From Limnohabitans lacus (GTDB lineage Bacteria; Pseudomonadota; Gammaproteobacteria; Burkholderiales; Burkholderiaceae_C): 64,000 nt of DNA. How positions within the stretch are numbered: position 1 is the stretch's first letter; each line of letters starts with the position of its first letter. A program made the position numbers and the translations under genes. Under the pieces are notes generated by a model that saw only the letters and a program-made list of their open reading frames with translations, was not told the DNA's origin and ran no database searches. Location of the stretch: contig NZ_JASGBH010000010.1 of NCBI RefSeq assembly GCF_030053395.1, forward strand, positions 62,001 to 126,000. Direction: 5' to 3'. Below, in pieces: positions 1 through 7,819 of this stretch.

Positions 1-1386
1 ATGCCCGGCAAAGCCGAAGACCTCAACCCCAACCGTGCTGTGTACTTGCTGCCTGCTGCCACGCAGTTCGAGACCAGTGGTTCCTGCACCGCGTCCAACC
101 GCTCTTTGCAGTGGCGCGAGAAGGTCATCGACCCGCTGTGGGAGAGCCGCTCTGACCACATGATCATGCATCAGCTGGCCGGCAAACTGGGCTTTGCAAC
201 AGAACTGTCCAAAAACTACAAGATGCAAAAAGTCAAAGGCATGGACGAGCCCGTGCCCGAAGACATCCTGCGTGAGATCAACAAGTGCGTCTGGACCATT
301 GGTTACACCGGCCAAAGTCCCGAGCGCCTGAAGGCGCACATGAAGAACATGCATGTGTTCGATGTGAAGACCCTGAAGGCCAAAGGCGGGAAAGACAAAG
401 AAACCGGCTACGACTTTGGTGGTGACTACTTCGGCCTGCCTTGGCCTTGCTATGGCACACCCGAGCTCAAGCACCCCGGTTCGCCCAACCTGTACGACAC
501 CTCCAAACACGTCATGGACGGCGGCGGCAACTTCCGCGCCAACTTCGGTGTGGAGCGCGAAGGCAAAAGCTTGCTGTCTGAAGATGGCTCGCACTCCAAA
601 GGCGCGGACATCACCACGGGCTATCCAGAGCTTGACCACATCCTGCTGAAAAAGCTGGGCTGGTGGGACGAGTTGACCGATGCTGAAAAAGCCAAGGCCG
701 AAGGCAAGAACTGGAAGACCGACAGCTCAGGCGGCATGATCCGTGTGTTCATGCAAAACCATGGCTGCCACCCCTTTGGCAATGCCAAGGCGCGTGCCGT
801 GGTCTGGAACTTCCCCGATCCCATCCCGCAGCACCGCGAGCCGCTGTATGGCACCCGCCCAGACATGATGGCCAAGTACCCCACGCACGACGACAAGAAA
901 GCTTTCTGGCGTCTGCCCACCCTGTACAAAACCGTGCAGGACAAAAACATCGCCGACAAGGCGCACGAGAAGTTCCCGCTCATCCTCACCTCTGGCCGCT
1001 TGGTCGAGTACGAAGGCGGCGGCGAAGAAACCCGCTCCAACCCTTGGCTGGCCGAACTGCAGCAAGAAGCCTATGTCGAGATCAACCCCAAGACGGCGGC
1101 CGATCGCAGCATTCGCAATGGCGACCGCGTCTGGTTGCTCGGCGCCACCGGGGCCCGTTTGAACGTCCAAGCCATGGTGACAGAGCGCGTGGACAGCGGC
1201 ACGGTGTGGATGCCTTTCCACTTCTCAGGTCGCTGGCAAGGCGCCGACATGCTGGCTTATTACCCCAAGGGTGCAGCCCCTGTGGTGCGTGGCGAAGCGG
1301 TCAACACCGCCACCACCTACGGTTATGACAGCGTCACCATGATGCAAGAGACCAAGACCACCATCTGCAACATCGAGAAGGCTTGA
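1..1386 (+). CDS. fdhA: Formate dehydrogenase catalytic (alpha) subunit, C-terminal part
   Basis: This is the C-terminal 461 residues of a molybdenum/tungsten bis-MGD formate dehydrogenase, which oxidises formate to CO2. The reading frame is open at base 1, so the ATG there is an internal methionine and about half of the protein (Fe-S site, active-site Cys/SeCys) lies outside. Residues ~325-440 form the molybdopterin-dinucleotide-binding domain, with a typical LILTSGRLVEYEGGGEETRSN stretch (shown to 20: ILTSGRLVEYEGGGEETRSN) and WMPFHFSGRWQGAD near the end. The Fe-S subunit gene follows after 10 bp, and the cytochrome b subunit and FdhD lie further down, which fixes the assignment. The membrane-bound, periplasm-facing FDH type is inferred from the cytochrome partner. 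Confidence 0.93.
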   Translation: MPGKAEDLNPNRAVYLLPAATQFETSGSCTASNRSLQWREKVIDPLWESRSDHMIMHQLAGKLGFATELSKNYKMQKVKGMDEPVPEDILREINKCVWTIGYTGQSPERLKAHMKNMHVFDVKTLKAKGGKDKETGYDFGGDYFGLPWPCYGTPELKHPGSPNLYDTSKHVMDGGGNFRANFGVEREGKSLLSEDGSHSKGADITTGYPELDHILLKKLGWWDELTDAEKAKAEGKNWKTDSSGGMIRVFMQNHGCHPFGNAKARAVVWNFPDPIPQHREPLYGTRPDMMAKYPTHDDKKAFWRLPTLYKTVQDKNIADKAHEKFPLILTSGRLVEYEGGGEETRSNPWLAELQQEAYVEINPKTAADRSIRNGDRVWLLGATGARLNVQAMVTERVDSGTVWMPFHFSGRWQGADMLAYYPKGAAPVVRGEAVNTATTYGYDSVTMMQETKTTICNIEKA

Positions 1387-1396
1387 GGAGAACACG

Positions 1397-1999
1397 ATGG
1401 CACGAATGAAATTCATCTGTGATGCCGAGCGCTGCATCGAATGCAACGGCTGCGTCACCGCTTGCAAAAACGAACATGAAGTCCCATGGGGTGTGAACCG
1501 CCGCCGTGTGGTCACACTCAACGACGGTGTGCCTGGCGAGAAGTCCATCTCGGTGGCTTGCATGCACTGCTCTGACGCGCCTTGCATGGCCGTTTGCCCC
1601 GTCAACTGTTTTTACAAGACCGACGAAGGCGTGGTCTTGCACGACAAAGACGTCTGCATCGGCTGCGGCTACTGCTCGTATGCTTGCCCCTTTGGCGCGC
1701 CACAGTTCCCAGGTCAAGGCACCTTTGGTGTGCGCGGCAAGATGGACAAGTGCACCTTCTGCGCCGGCGGCCCCGAAGAGCATGGCAGCCAAGCCGAGTT
1801 CGACAAATACGGTCGCAACCGCCTTGCCGAAGGCAAGCTGCCTGCATGTGCCGAGATGTGCTCGACCAAGGCTTTGCTGGCCGGTGACGGCGACGTGGTC
1901 TCTGACATTTTCCGCAGCCGCGTGGTCCAGCGTGGCAAGGGCGCTGAAGTCTGGGGCTGGGGCACCGCCTACGGCACAGCCGCCAAGCAAGGAGCCTGA
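1397..1999 (+). CDS. fdh3B: Formate dehydrogenase FDH3-type iron-sulfur (beta) subunit
   Basis: Electron-transfer subunit of 200 aa that passes electrons from the formate site to the cytochrome b subunit. It has the cysteine pattern of four [4Fe-4S] clusters: C13/C16/C19/C23, C55/C58/C63/C67, C87/C90/C93/C97, and a fourth set with C119/C122 and CAEMC near residue 153. The start ATG has GAGGAG six bases upstream, overlapping the end of the alpha gene. Its length fits the short FDH3 beta subunits; it has no C-terminal membrane anchor helix, unlike FdnH. It is the second gene of the visible operon, and a small lipoprotein gene begins 2 bp after its stop. Confidence 0.93.
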   Translation: MARMKFICDAERCIECNGCVTACKNEHEVPWGVNRRRVVTLNDGVPGEKSISVACMHCSDAPCMAVCPVNCFYKTDEGVVLHDKDVCIGCGYCSYACPFGAPQFPGQGTFGVRGKMDKCTFCAGGPEEHGSQAEFDKYGRNRLAEGKLPACAEMCSTKALLAGDGDVVSDIFRSRVVQRGKGAEVWGWGTAYGTAAKQGA

Positions 2000-2001
2000 T
2001 C

Positions 2002-2238
2002 ATGCAACGCACATTGGTTTCTGCCACATTGGTGAGCGCTGCATTGGCTTTGTCGGCCTGCGGCGAAAAACCACAAGACAAAATGGGCATCCGCAGCGAT
2101 CAACCTGCGCAAGCAGGCACCGGTGTGGCCGCCTTCACCGAGCCAGGTTGGAAGGCTGGCGACCACGACAGTTGGTCCAACCACCTCAAGGCCCGTGCCA
2201 ATTACGGCATGAACGATCACCAACGCGCTCCCAAGTGA
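2002..2238 (+). CDS. Small lipoprotein encoded inside the formate dehydrogenase operon
   Basis: A 78-aa protein with an N-terminal export signal ending in a lipobox LSAC (residues 17-20), so Cys20 is predicted to be lipidated. The mature part is about 58 residues, polar, with W and H residues but no recognisable domain. The gene starts 2 bp after the Fe-S subunit stop and ends 18 bp before the cytochrome subunit, so it is almost certainly co-transcribed and perhaps translationally coupled. I do not recognise a family. From position it could be an assembly or stabilising factor of the periplasmic FDH complex; that is inference. Confidence 0.8.
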   Translation: MQRTLVSATLVSAALALSACGEKPQDKMGIRSDQPAQAGTGVAAFTEPGWKAGDHDSWSNHLKARANYGMNDHQRAPK

Positions 2239-2256
2239 GCGCATGAGGAGCCGATC

Positions 2257-3414
2257 ATGCGTCGCTTGATCATCACTTTGGGTCTGGGCTTGTTGGCCTT
2301 GGGCGCTGCGGCCCAAACGGCAGCCCCAGCACCGGCAGCCGAGGGTATGGGCGTTAAAAGCGCCAACATCTTCCAAGTCGCACCCAGCGCCGATACCGAT
2401 CCGAAATACAAACACCAGAGCAATGCCGAGCGTGCTCAGGTCCAGCCCGGCAACAACGCGCCCATGTGGCGTCAGGTGGGGCAGGGCGTGACGGGTTACA
2501 GCAGCTTGCCGGCGAGCGAAGCCCCTGAAGCCGGCAATTTGATTCAGAAATTTGTGCAGTACCCCGGCTCGCGTTTGACCAACGCCGGTGAAGCTTGGCG
2601 CCAGGTGCGTAACCAGTACCTGATCCCCTACGGCGGTTCGCTGATCTTGATCGTGCTGGGCGCGATTGCGCTGTTTTACTGGCGCAAAGGCACCATCGAA
2701 TTGCATGGTCAGGAGACCGGCCGCAAGATCGAGCGCTTCACGCCTTTTGAGCGCTCGGCCCACTGGGCCAATGCGATCGCGTTTTGCGCCTTGGCCATCT
2801 CGGGCATCGTTATGGCCTTTGGCAAGTTTTTCATCTTGCCTGTCATCGGCACGGCCTTGTTTGGCTGGCTGACGTATGCGCTGAAAAACATCCACAACTT
2901 TGCAGGCCCGCTGTTTGCGGTGTCCTTGGTGATCGTCATCGTGACCTTTGTGCGCGACAACATCCCCAGCAAAGAAGACTTGACCTGGATCCTCAAAGGC
3001 GGTGGTTTGGTGTCGGGTACCGAAGTGCCTTCGCACCGATTTAACGCCGGTGAAAAAATCCTGTTCTGGTCGGGTGTGTTCTTCCTCGGTCTGGTGGTGG
3101 TGGCTTCGGGCTTGGTGCTCGACAATCTGATCCCTGGCTTGGTCTATGAGCGCGCCACCATGCAGATCAGCCACATGGTGCACGCTGTGGCCACTTTCTT
3201 GATGATGGCGATGTTCTTGGGACACATCTACATGGGTACCATCGGCATGCGCGGCGCCTACAGCGCCATGCGCGAAGGCTATGTGGACGAGACCTGGGCC
3301 AAAGAACACCACGAGCTTTGGTACGACGACATCAAAGCCGGCAAGATCCCGGCCCAACGCACGCCCCCCACAGCGGCAGCACCGGCTGCCACCTCCAAGG
3401 CCGCATCGGCTTGA
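2257..3414 (+). CDS. Formate dehydrogenase cytochrome b556 (gamma) subunit
   Basis: A 385-aa membrane subunit that should carry b haems and pass electrons from FDH to the quinone pool. It starts with a signal-like segment (residues 1-20, ending GAAAQ). A ~100-residue extracytoplasmic region follows, then a first membrane helix (~residues 127-146) and four FdnI-like helices between ~170 and 330. Histidines in or near the helices (for example in HWANA, NIHNF and ISHMVHAV) are candidate haem ligands. The C-terminus is Ala/Pro-rich. The extra N-terminal periplasmic region makes it longer than E. coli FdnI (~217 aa), a form common with FDH3-type operons. Confidence 0.9.
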   Translation: MRRLIITLGLGLLALGAAAQTAAPAPAAEGMGVKSANIFQVAPSADTDPKYKHQSNAERAQVQPGNNAPMWRQVGQGVTGYSSLPASEAPEAGNLIQKFVQYPGSRLTNAGEAWRQVRNQYLIPYGGSLILIVLGAIALFYWRKGTIELHGQETGRKIERFTPFERSAHWANAIAFCALAISGIVMAFGKFFILPVIGTALFGWLTYALKNIHNFAGPLFAVSLVIVIVTFVRDNIPSKEDLTWILKGGGLVSGTEVPSHRFNAGEKILFWSGVFFLGLVVVASGLVLDNLIPGLVYERATMQISHMVHAVATFLMMAMFLGHIYMGTIGMRGAYSAMREGYVDETWAKEHHELWYDDIKAGKIPAQRTPPTAAAPAATSKAASA

Positions 3415-3428
3415 ACAGGAGCAAAACC

Positions 3429-3770
3429 ATGAAAAAGACCCTGCTTGTTTTGTCCGCGCTGGCCCTGAGCTTTGGCGCTGTTGCCAAACTGCCCGCACCC
3501 AGCGACGAAGCCAAGGCCAAGGCCGCCGAAGCGGCTGCCAAAACTGCCCACGGCAACAAAGTGGCCGACTTCCAGCTGTGCAAGTCGCGAGAAAAAGTCG
3601 CGGCCCACTACTACAAGACGGCCAAAACGACCGGTGCCAAAACCAACCCACCCACCGCGACACCCGCTTGTGTGGACCCAGGTGCTTACAAGCCAGCCGA
3701 GCAAGCAGCGGCCCCCGCAGCCCCTGCCGCACCCGCAGCGCCTGCAGCCGCACCGGCCAAAAAAGGCTGA
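3429..3770 (+). CDS. Small periplasmic protein of the formate dehydrogenase operon, Ala/Pro-rich tail
   Basis: A 113-aa protein beginning 14 bp after the cytochrome subunit. The start at 3429 is chosen because it gives a classic signal peptide (MKKTLLVLSALALSFGAVAK) and follows an AGGAG; a longer in-frame start at 3318 would overlap the cytochrome gene. The mature core is rich in Lys/Ala, with two cysteines (in FQLCKSR and TPACVDPG) that could form a disulfide. The last ~25 residues are a low-complexity Ala-Pro run ending AKKG. It has no recognised domain. It is the last gene before a strong terminator, so it belongs to the FDH transcript. Confidence 0.78.
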   Translation: MKKTLLVLSALALSFGAVAKLPAPSDEAKAKAAEAAAKTAHGNKVADFQLCKSREKVAAHYYKTAKTTGAKTNPPTATPACVDPGAYKPAEQAAAPAAPAAPAAPAAAPAKKG

Positions 3771-3796
3771 TCTTTTTTCGAGCCCATCCCTGTTTG

Positions 3797-3825
3797 TCCC
3801 CCGTCCTCACCGGCGGGGGATTTTT
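3797..3825 (+). terminator. Rho-independent terminator of the formate dehydrogenase operon
   Basis: Stem TCCCCCG (3797-3803) pairs with CGGGGGA (3814-3820) around a 10-base loop and is followed by TTTTT. It lies 26 bp after the last FDH-operon gene and 16 bp before fdhD, so fdhD probably depends on read-through or on its own promoter. Confidence 0.85.
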
Positions 3826-3841
3826 GCGTTAGGCTCCTGCC

Positions 3842-4729
3842 ATGCCTGCTGTTTTGACCGAATCCACCGAGGCCCCTGTGGCCCTCAAACCCCGCATCAC
3901 CCAATCGCATGAGTCCCTCACGCGGACGGTGCAGGTGTGCAACGAATTTGGCGAACATTCAGACACCGCCATCCCCGCAGAGCGGGCGCTGACGATTTAC
4001 CTCGACAAGAAAGAGCTCGTCACGCTGATGACCCTGGGCGCCGAGCCCGAGCACCTGGTGCTGGGCTTTTTGCGCAACCAGCGCTTGATCGACGCGGTCG
4101 AGCAGATCGAGTCCATCACGGTCGATTGGACGATCGGCGTGGGCGAAACCGGTGAACCCGGCGTGGCCGCTGTCAAAACAAGACCAGGTGCCAGACTGGC
4201 GCCGCAGCGCAGCGCAGATCGCGTGGTCACCACCGGTTGCGGCCAAGGCAGCGTCTTTGGCGATCTGATGGCCCACATCGACGAGATCGCCTTACCCGAA
4301 GCCCGCATCACCCAAGGCCAGCTGTACGGTCTGGTCAATGCCATCCGCTTGCAGGAAACCACCTACAAATCGTCTGGCTCGGTGCATGGTTGTGCCTTGT
4401 TTCAGGGCGATGAGATGCTCAAGTTTGTCGAGGATGTCGGCCGCCACAACGCGGTGGACACGATTGCGGGCTGGATGTGGATGAACGACATCAGTGGCCA
4501 AGACAAAGTGTTCTACACCACCGGTCGCCTGACCAGCGAGATGGTCATCAAGTCCGCCCAAATGGGCATCCCGGTGGTGGTCTCGCGCAGCGGCATCACC
4601 CAAATGGGGCTGGATGTGGCCAAGCGCCTGGGCCTGTGCGCCATCGGCCGCGCCACCAATAAACGCTTTTTGTGCTTCAGCGCCCCCGAGCGCCTGATTT
4701 GGCAACCCGAGCTGGTCCAAGTCAGCTGA
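3842..4729 (+). CDS. fdhD: FdhD, sulfurtransferase for formate dehydrogenase activation
   Basis: A 295-aa accessory protein. FdhD moves sulfur from a cysteine desulfurase to the Mo-bisMGD cofactor so that formate dehydrogenase becomes active. Family-typical segments include LGFLRNQRLI, SSGSVHGCALF, EDVGRHNAVDTIAG and FYTTGRLTSEMVIKSAQMGIP. The cofactor-sulfurating loop reads TTGCGQGSVFGD: Cys133 is present, but the second Cys of the CxxC pair known from E. coli FdhD is Gly136 here. Its location directly behind the FDH operon supports the role. The ATG at 3842 fits the family N-terminus, although no strong Shine-Dalgarno is visible. Confidence 0.92.
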   Translation: MPAVLTESTEAPVALKPRITQSHESLTRTVQVCNEFGEHSDTAIPAERALTIYLDKKELVTLMTLGAEPEHLVLGFLRNQRLIDAVEQIESITVDWTIGVGETGEPGVAAVKTRPGARLAPQRSADRVVTTGCGQGSVFGDLMAHIDEIALPEARITQGQLYGLVNAIRLQETTYKSSGSVHGCALFQGDEMLKFVEDVGRHNAVDTIAGWMWMNDISGQDKVFYTTGRLTSEMVIKSAQMGIPVVVSRSGITQMGLDVAKRLGLCAIGRATNKRFLCFSAPERLIWQPELVQVS

Positions 4730-4753
4730 ATCGCTGAGCACGGTTCAGCGATT
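4729..4753 (+). other. Hairpin overlapping the fdhD stop codon
   Basis: AATCGCTGA (4729-4737) and TCAGCGATT (4745-4753) form a perfect 9-bp stem with a 7-base loop. No T-run follows, so it is not a classic terminator; it may protect the 3' end of the mRNA. The rest of the 134-bp gap before the next gene shows nothing else clear. Confidence 0.5.
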
Positions 4754-4863
4754 GGGCTGCTGACGTTCCCTCGGTGGATGCAGTCGAACGTGCCGGGTGA
4801 TGGTATGGCCTTGCCAATTCCATTGGCCCTTGCCGTGATTGCAATGTGCGGTAAGGTCGCTGC

Positions 4864-7365
4864 ATGAACTCACAAGGATGGAAACACGGACTCGCGCTGG
4901 GCGCCCGGCAGTTGTGGCGCGACCTGCGGGCTGGCGAATTGCGGCTGTTGATGCTCTCGGTGGCCTTGGCGGTGGCCGCGCTCACAGCGGTGGGTTTTTT
5001 GGCCGATCGCCTGCAAGGCGGTTTGTGGCGCGACGCGCGGCAACTGCTCGGCGGTGACGCGGTCGTGGTCAGTGACCAACGCACGCCCGAAGCCTTTGCA
5101 CAGCAAGCCCGTCAGCTGGGCCTTCAAACCAACACCAACGTCAGCTTCCCCACCATGGCACGGGCCTTGCCCGAGCAGGGCGGTGCCAGTCGGCTGGTCG
5201 CCCTCAAGGCCGTGGAGCCCGGTTACCCATTGCGCGGTCGCTTGGAAGTCAGTGCCAGCCCAGTCCGCATCCCACCCGCCGGAGAGGTCTGGGTGGACCC
5301 GGCCTTGCTTGAAGCCTTGAACCTGCAAACCGGCCAGATGCTGGGCTTGGGCGATCGCCAGTTGCGCATCAGCGCCACCATCGTGCGCGAGCCCGACCGT
5401 GGCGCGGGATTCATGAACTTTGCGCCGCGTGTCATGCTCAACGCGGCCGATTTGCCCTCCACTGGACTGGTGCAACCGGCCAGCCGCGTGACCTGGCGCA
5501 TGGCTGTGGCGGGGCCCCAAGCCGATGCGTTTGTGGCCTGGGCCAAGACCGAGGTCGATGCCCGCCATGTGCGCGGCGTGCAGATCGAGTCGCTGGACAC
5601 CGGCCGCCCCGAAATGCGCCAGACCTTGGACCGCGCTTCGCAGTTTTTGAACTTGGTGGCCTTGTTGGCGGCATTGCTCTGTGCGGTCGCTGTGGCGCTG
5701 GCGTCGCGCAGTTTCGCCGAGCGGCAACTCGACGCCTGTGCCCTCTTGAGGGTGTTGGGTCAAAGCCAGCGCACACTCAGCTTGAGCTACGGCTTGGAGT
5801 TTTTGGGCGCAGGCCTGATCGCCAGCGCACTGGGCGTGTTGATCGGTTACGGCGTGCACCTGGGCTTTGTGCAGCTCTTGGCTGGCTTGGTCGAGACGCA
5901 ACTGCCCAACGCCACCGCCTGGCCTGCCCTCATGGGCATGAGCATGGGCCTGACCTTGCTCGTGGCCTTTGGCTTGCCCCCGGTGCTGCAATTGGCCAAG
6001 GTGCCGCCCCTGCGCGTGATCCGCCGTGACCTGGGGGGCCTGCAAACCAGCTCCGTGCTGGTGCTGGCCATGGGGCTTACCGGTTTTGCCTTGACGCTGC
6101 TCATGGTCAGCCGCAGCTTGACCTTGGGGCTCATCACGGTGAGCGGCTTTGCGCTGGCCTTGCTGGTCTTTGCTGGGCTGGCGGCTTTGGCGCTGGGCTT
6201 GCTGCGCCGCACAGTGCCTGGCGAGCAAGCCCCGGCTTGGCTGCGCTTGGCCACGCGCCAGGTGGCGGCGCGGCCGGTGTTTGCGGTGGTGCAGGTCAGC
6301 GCTTTGTCGGTTGGATTGTTGGCCCTGGCTTTGCTGGTGCTGCTGCGCACCGATCTGGTGGCCAGCTGGCGACAGGCCACACCGGCCAATGCGCCCGACC
6401 GGTTTGTGATCAACGTGCAGCCCGAACAAGCGCAGGATTTTTTGGCCAGCTTGCAAGCCTCGGGTGTGTCATCGCCCGACTGGTTCCCCATGATCCGTGG
6501 GCGGCTGGTGGCCATCAACGGGCGCGAAGTGGGCCCCAACGATTTCACCGCGGACCGCGCCAAACGCTTGATCGACCGCGAGATCAACCTCTCGCACAGC
6601 GACACTTTGCCCGAACACAACCCCCTCACGGCCGGTCGCTGGGTCAGCGGCGAAGCCGATGGGCTCAGTGTCGAGCAAGGCATTGCCGAGACCCTGGGCC
6701 TCAAGCTCGGCGACACCTTGCGCTTTGACATCGCTGGGCAATCGCGCGAGGCCCGCATCACCTCGTTGCGCAAGGTGGATTGGGCGTCCATGCGGGCCAA
6801 CTTTTTCATGTTGTTTCCGCAGGCGCAGATGCCCGACTTGCCTATGACCTACATGGCCGCTTTTCGCAGCCCTGAAGGTGCCAATGGTTTTGAGAACGCC
6901 TTGGTCAAGCAGTTTCCCAACATCACCAGCGTGGACATGCGCAGCACCCTGGCCCAAGTCCAGCGTGTGATGGACCAAGTCATCCGTGCGGTGGAGTATT
7001 TGTTTGGCTTTACTTTGGCGGCAGGTGTGATGGTCTTGTTGGCGGCTGTGGGCGCGAGCCGGCAGGCGCGTGAGCACGAATACGCCATCATGCGTGCGCT
7101 GGGTGCCAGCCGGCAGCTGCTGGCGCAAGTGCAGCGCACCGAGTTGTTGGGTATTGGCTGGCTGGCCGGTTTCATGGCCAGCAGCATGGCGCTGGTGGTG
7201 GGCTGGGCGCTGGCCCGCTTTGCCTTTGAATTCGCTTGGGCGCCACCACTTTGGGCGCCACTGGCCGGAGGGGCGCTGGGTGCCCTATTGGCTTGGGTGG
7301 CTGGCAGTCTGAGTCTGTCTGGGGTGCTGCGCCAGCCTGTGATGCAAACTTTGCGTGCGCTGTGA
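4864..7365 (+). CDS. FtsX-family ABC transporter permease (YbbP-like)
   Basis: An 833-aa membrane protein with two copies of the FtsX/MacB-type permease core. The first helix is near residues 20-37, clusters of helices lie at ~250-400 and ~410-500, and a C-terminal set covers ~700-830. A large extracytoplasmic part sits between them (~500-690). Size and layout match the YbbP-like permeases that are annotated in lysophospholipase-type export. No ATPase gene is adjacent; E. coli YbbP is paired with the YbbA ATPase. The ATPase at 16.5 kb belongs to another export cluster, so the partner must be encoded elsewhere. The substrate cannot be told from sequence. Confidence 0.85.
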   Translation: MNSQGWKHGLALGARQLWRDLRAGELRLLMLSVALAVAALTAVGFLADRLQGGLWRDARQLLGGDAVVVSDQRTPEAFAQQARQLGLQTNTNVSFPTMARALPEQGGASRLVALKAVEPGYPLRGRLEVSASPVRIPPAGEVWVDPALLEALNLQTGQMLGLGDRQLRISATIVREPDRGAGFMNFAPRVMLNAADLPSTGLVQPASRVTWRMAVAGPQADAFVAWAKTEVDARHVRGVQIESLDTGRPEMRQTLDRASQFLNLVALLAALLCAVAVALASRSFAERQLDACALLRVLGQSQRTLSLSYGLEFLGAGLIASALGVLIGYGVHLGFVQLLAGLVETQLPNATAWPALMGMSMGLTLLVAFGLPPVLQLAKVPPLRVIRRDLGGLQTSSVLVLAMGLTGFALTLLMVSRSLTLGLITVSGFALALLVFAGLAALALGLLRRTVPGEQAPAWLRLATRQVAARPVFAVVQVSALSVGLLALALLVLLRTDLVASWRQATPANAPDRFVINVQPEQAQDFLASLQASGVSSPDWFPMIRGRLVAINGREVGPNDFTADRAKRLIDREINLSHSDTLPEHNPLTAGRWVSGEADGLSVEQGIAETLGLKLGDTLRFDIAGQSREARITSLRKVDWASMRANFFMLFPQAQMPDLPMTYMAAFRSPEGANGFENALVKQFPNITSVDMRSTLAQVQRVMDQVIRAVEYLFGFTLAAGVMVLLAAVGASRQAREHEYAIMRALGASRQLLAQVQRTELLGIGWLAGFMASSMALVVGWALARFAFEFAWAPPLWAPLAGGALGALLAWVAGSLSLSGVLRQPVMQTLRAL

Positions 7366-7370
7366 AGCGG

Positions 7371-7376
7371 CACAAT
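7371..7376 (+). promoter_or_regulatory. -10-like hexamer close to the haemoglobin start
   Basis: CACAAT lies 8 bases before the ATG at 7385. If used as a -10 element, transcription would start at or next to the start codon. No good -35 is visible. Confidence 0.35.
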
Positions 7377-7384
7377 AGCCACCT

Positions 7385-7789
7385 ATGCAAATCGAAGAAA
7401 AACCGCCGTTCGACACGCCCTTTGAATGGATCGGCGGTGAAGACCGCGTTCGGGCTCTGGTGGACCGCTTTTATGACCTGATGGATTTGGAGCCGGCCTA
7501 CGCCGCATTGCGGGCTGCGCACGGCAGCACGCTGCAAGACGCTCGAGACAAACTGAGCTGGTTTTTGTCTGGCTGGCTTGGCGGACCCGATCATTACATT
7601 GAACGTTTTGGCCACCCGCGCTTGCGCATGCGGCACATGCCCTTTTCAATCGGCATCCTCGAGCGCGACCAATGGCTCGCCTGCATGGACCAGGCCATGG
7701 GCGAAACCGGTGTCGACCCGGTCTTGCGTGAACGCTTGGTCAAAAGTTTCTTCCAGACCGCCGACTGGATGCGCAACCGTGGCGCTTGA
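7385..7789 (+). CDS. Group II truncated haemoglobin (TrHbO-like)
   Basis: A 134-aa haem protein of the 2-on-2 globin fold, thought to bind O2 or NO or to take part in oxidative and nitrosative stress handling. Key residues are visible: Tyr30 at B10 (in VDRFYDLMD), the proximal His84 (in LRMRHMPF) and Trp97 at G8 (in ERDQWLACM), a set characteristic of group II. The length is typical. It sits 19 bp after the FtsX-type permease and 30 bp before the Smr gene, all on the same strand. A -10-like hexamer right before the ATG suggests that it can also be transcribed separately. Confidence 0.9.
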   Translation: MQIEEKPPFDTPFEWIGGEDRVRALVDRFYDLMDLEPAYAALRAAHGSTLQDARDKLSWFLSGWLGGPDHYIERFGHPRLRMRHMPFSIGILERDQWLACMDQAMGETGVDPVLRERLVKSFFQTADWMRNRGA

Positions 7790-7819
7790 TCGCCACGCCT
7801 CAAGCACACAGGACATCTG

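Noticed and set aside
1969-3810. Long antisense reading frames (here 613 codons; similar ones at 4870-6456 minus, 17591-19261 plus, 25456-27180 plus, 38190-39725 plus and 40572-42911 plus)
   Set aside because: They lie opposite well-recognised genes, have His/Gln/Arg- or Gly/Ala-rich compositions typical of the complement of GC-biased codons, and show no domain.
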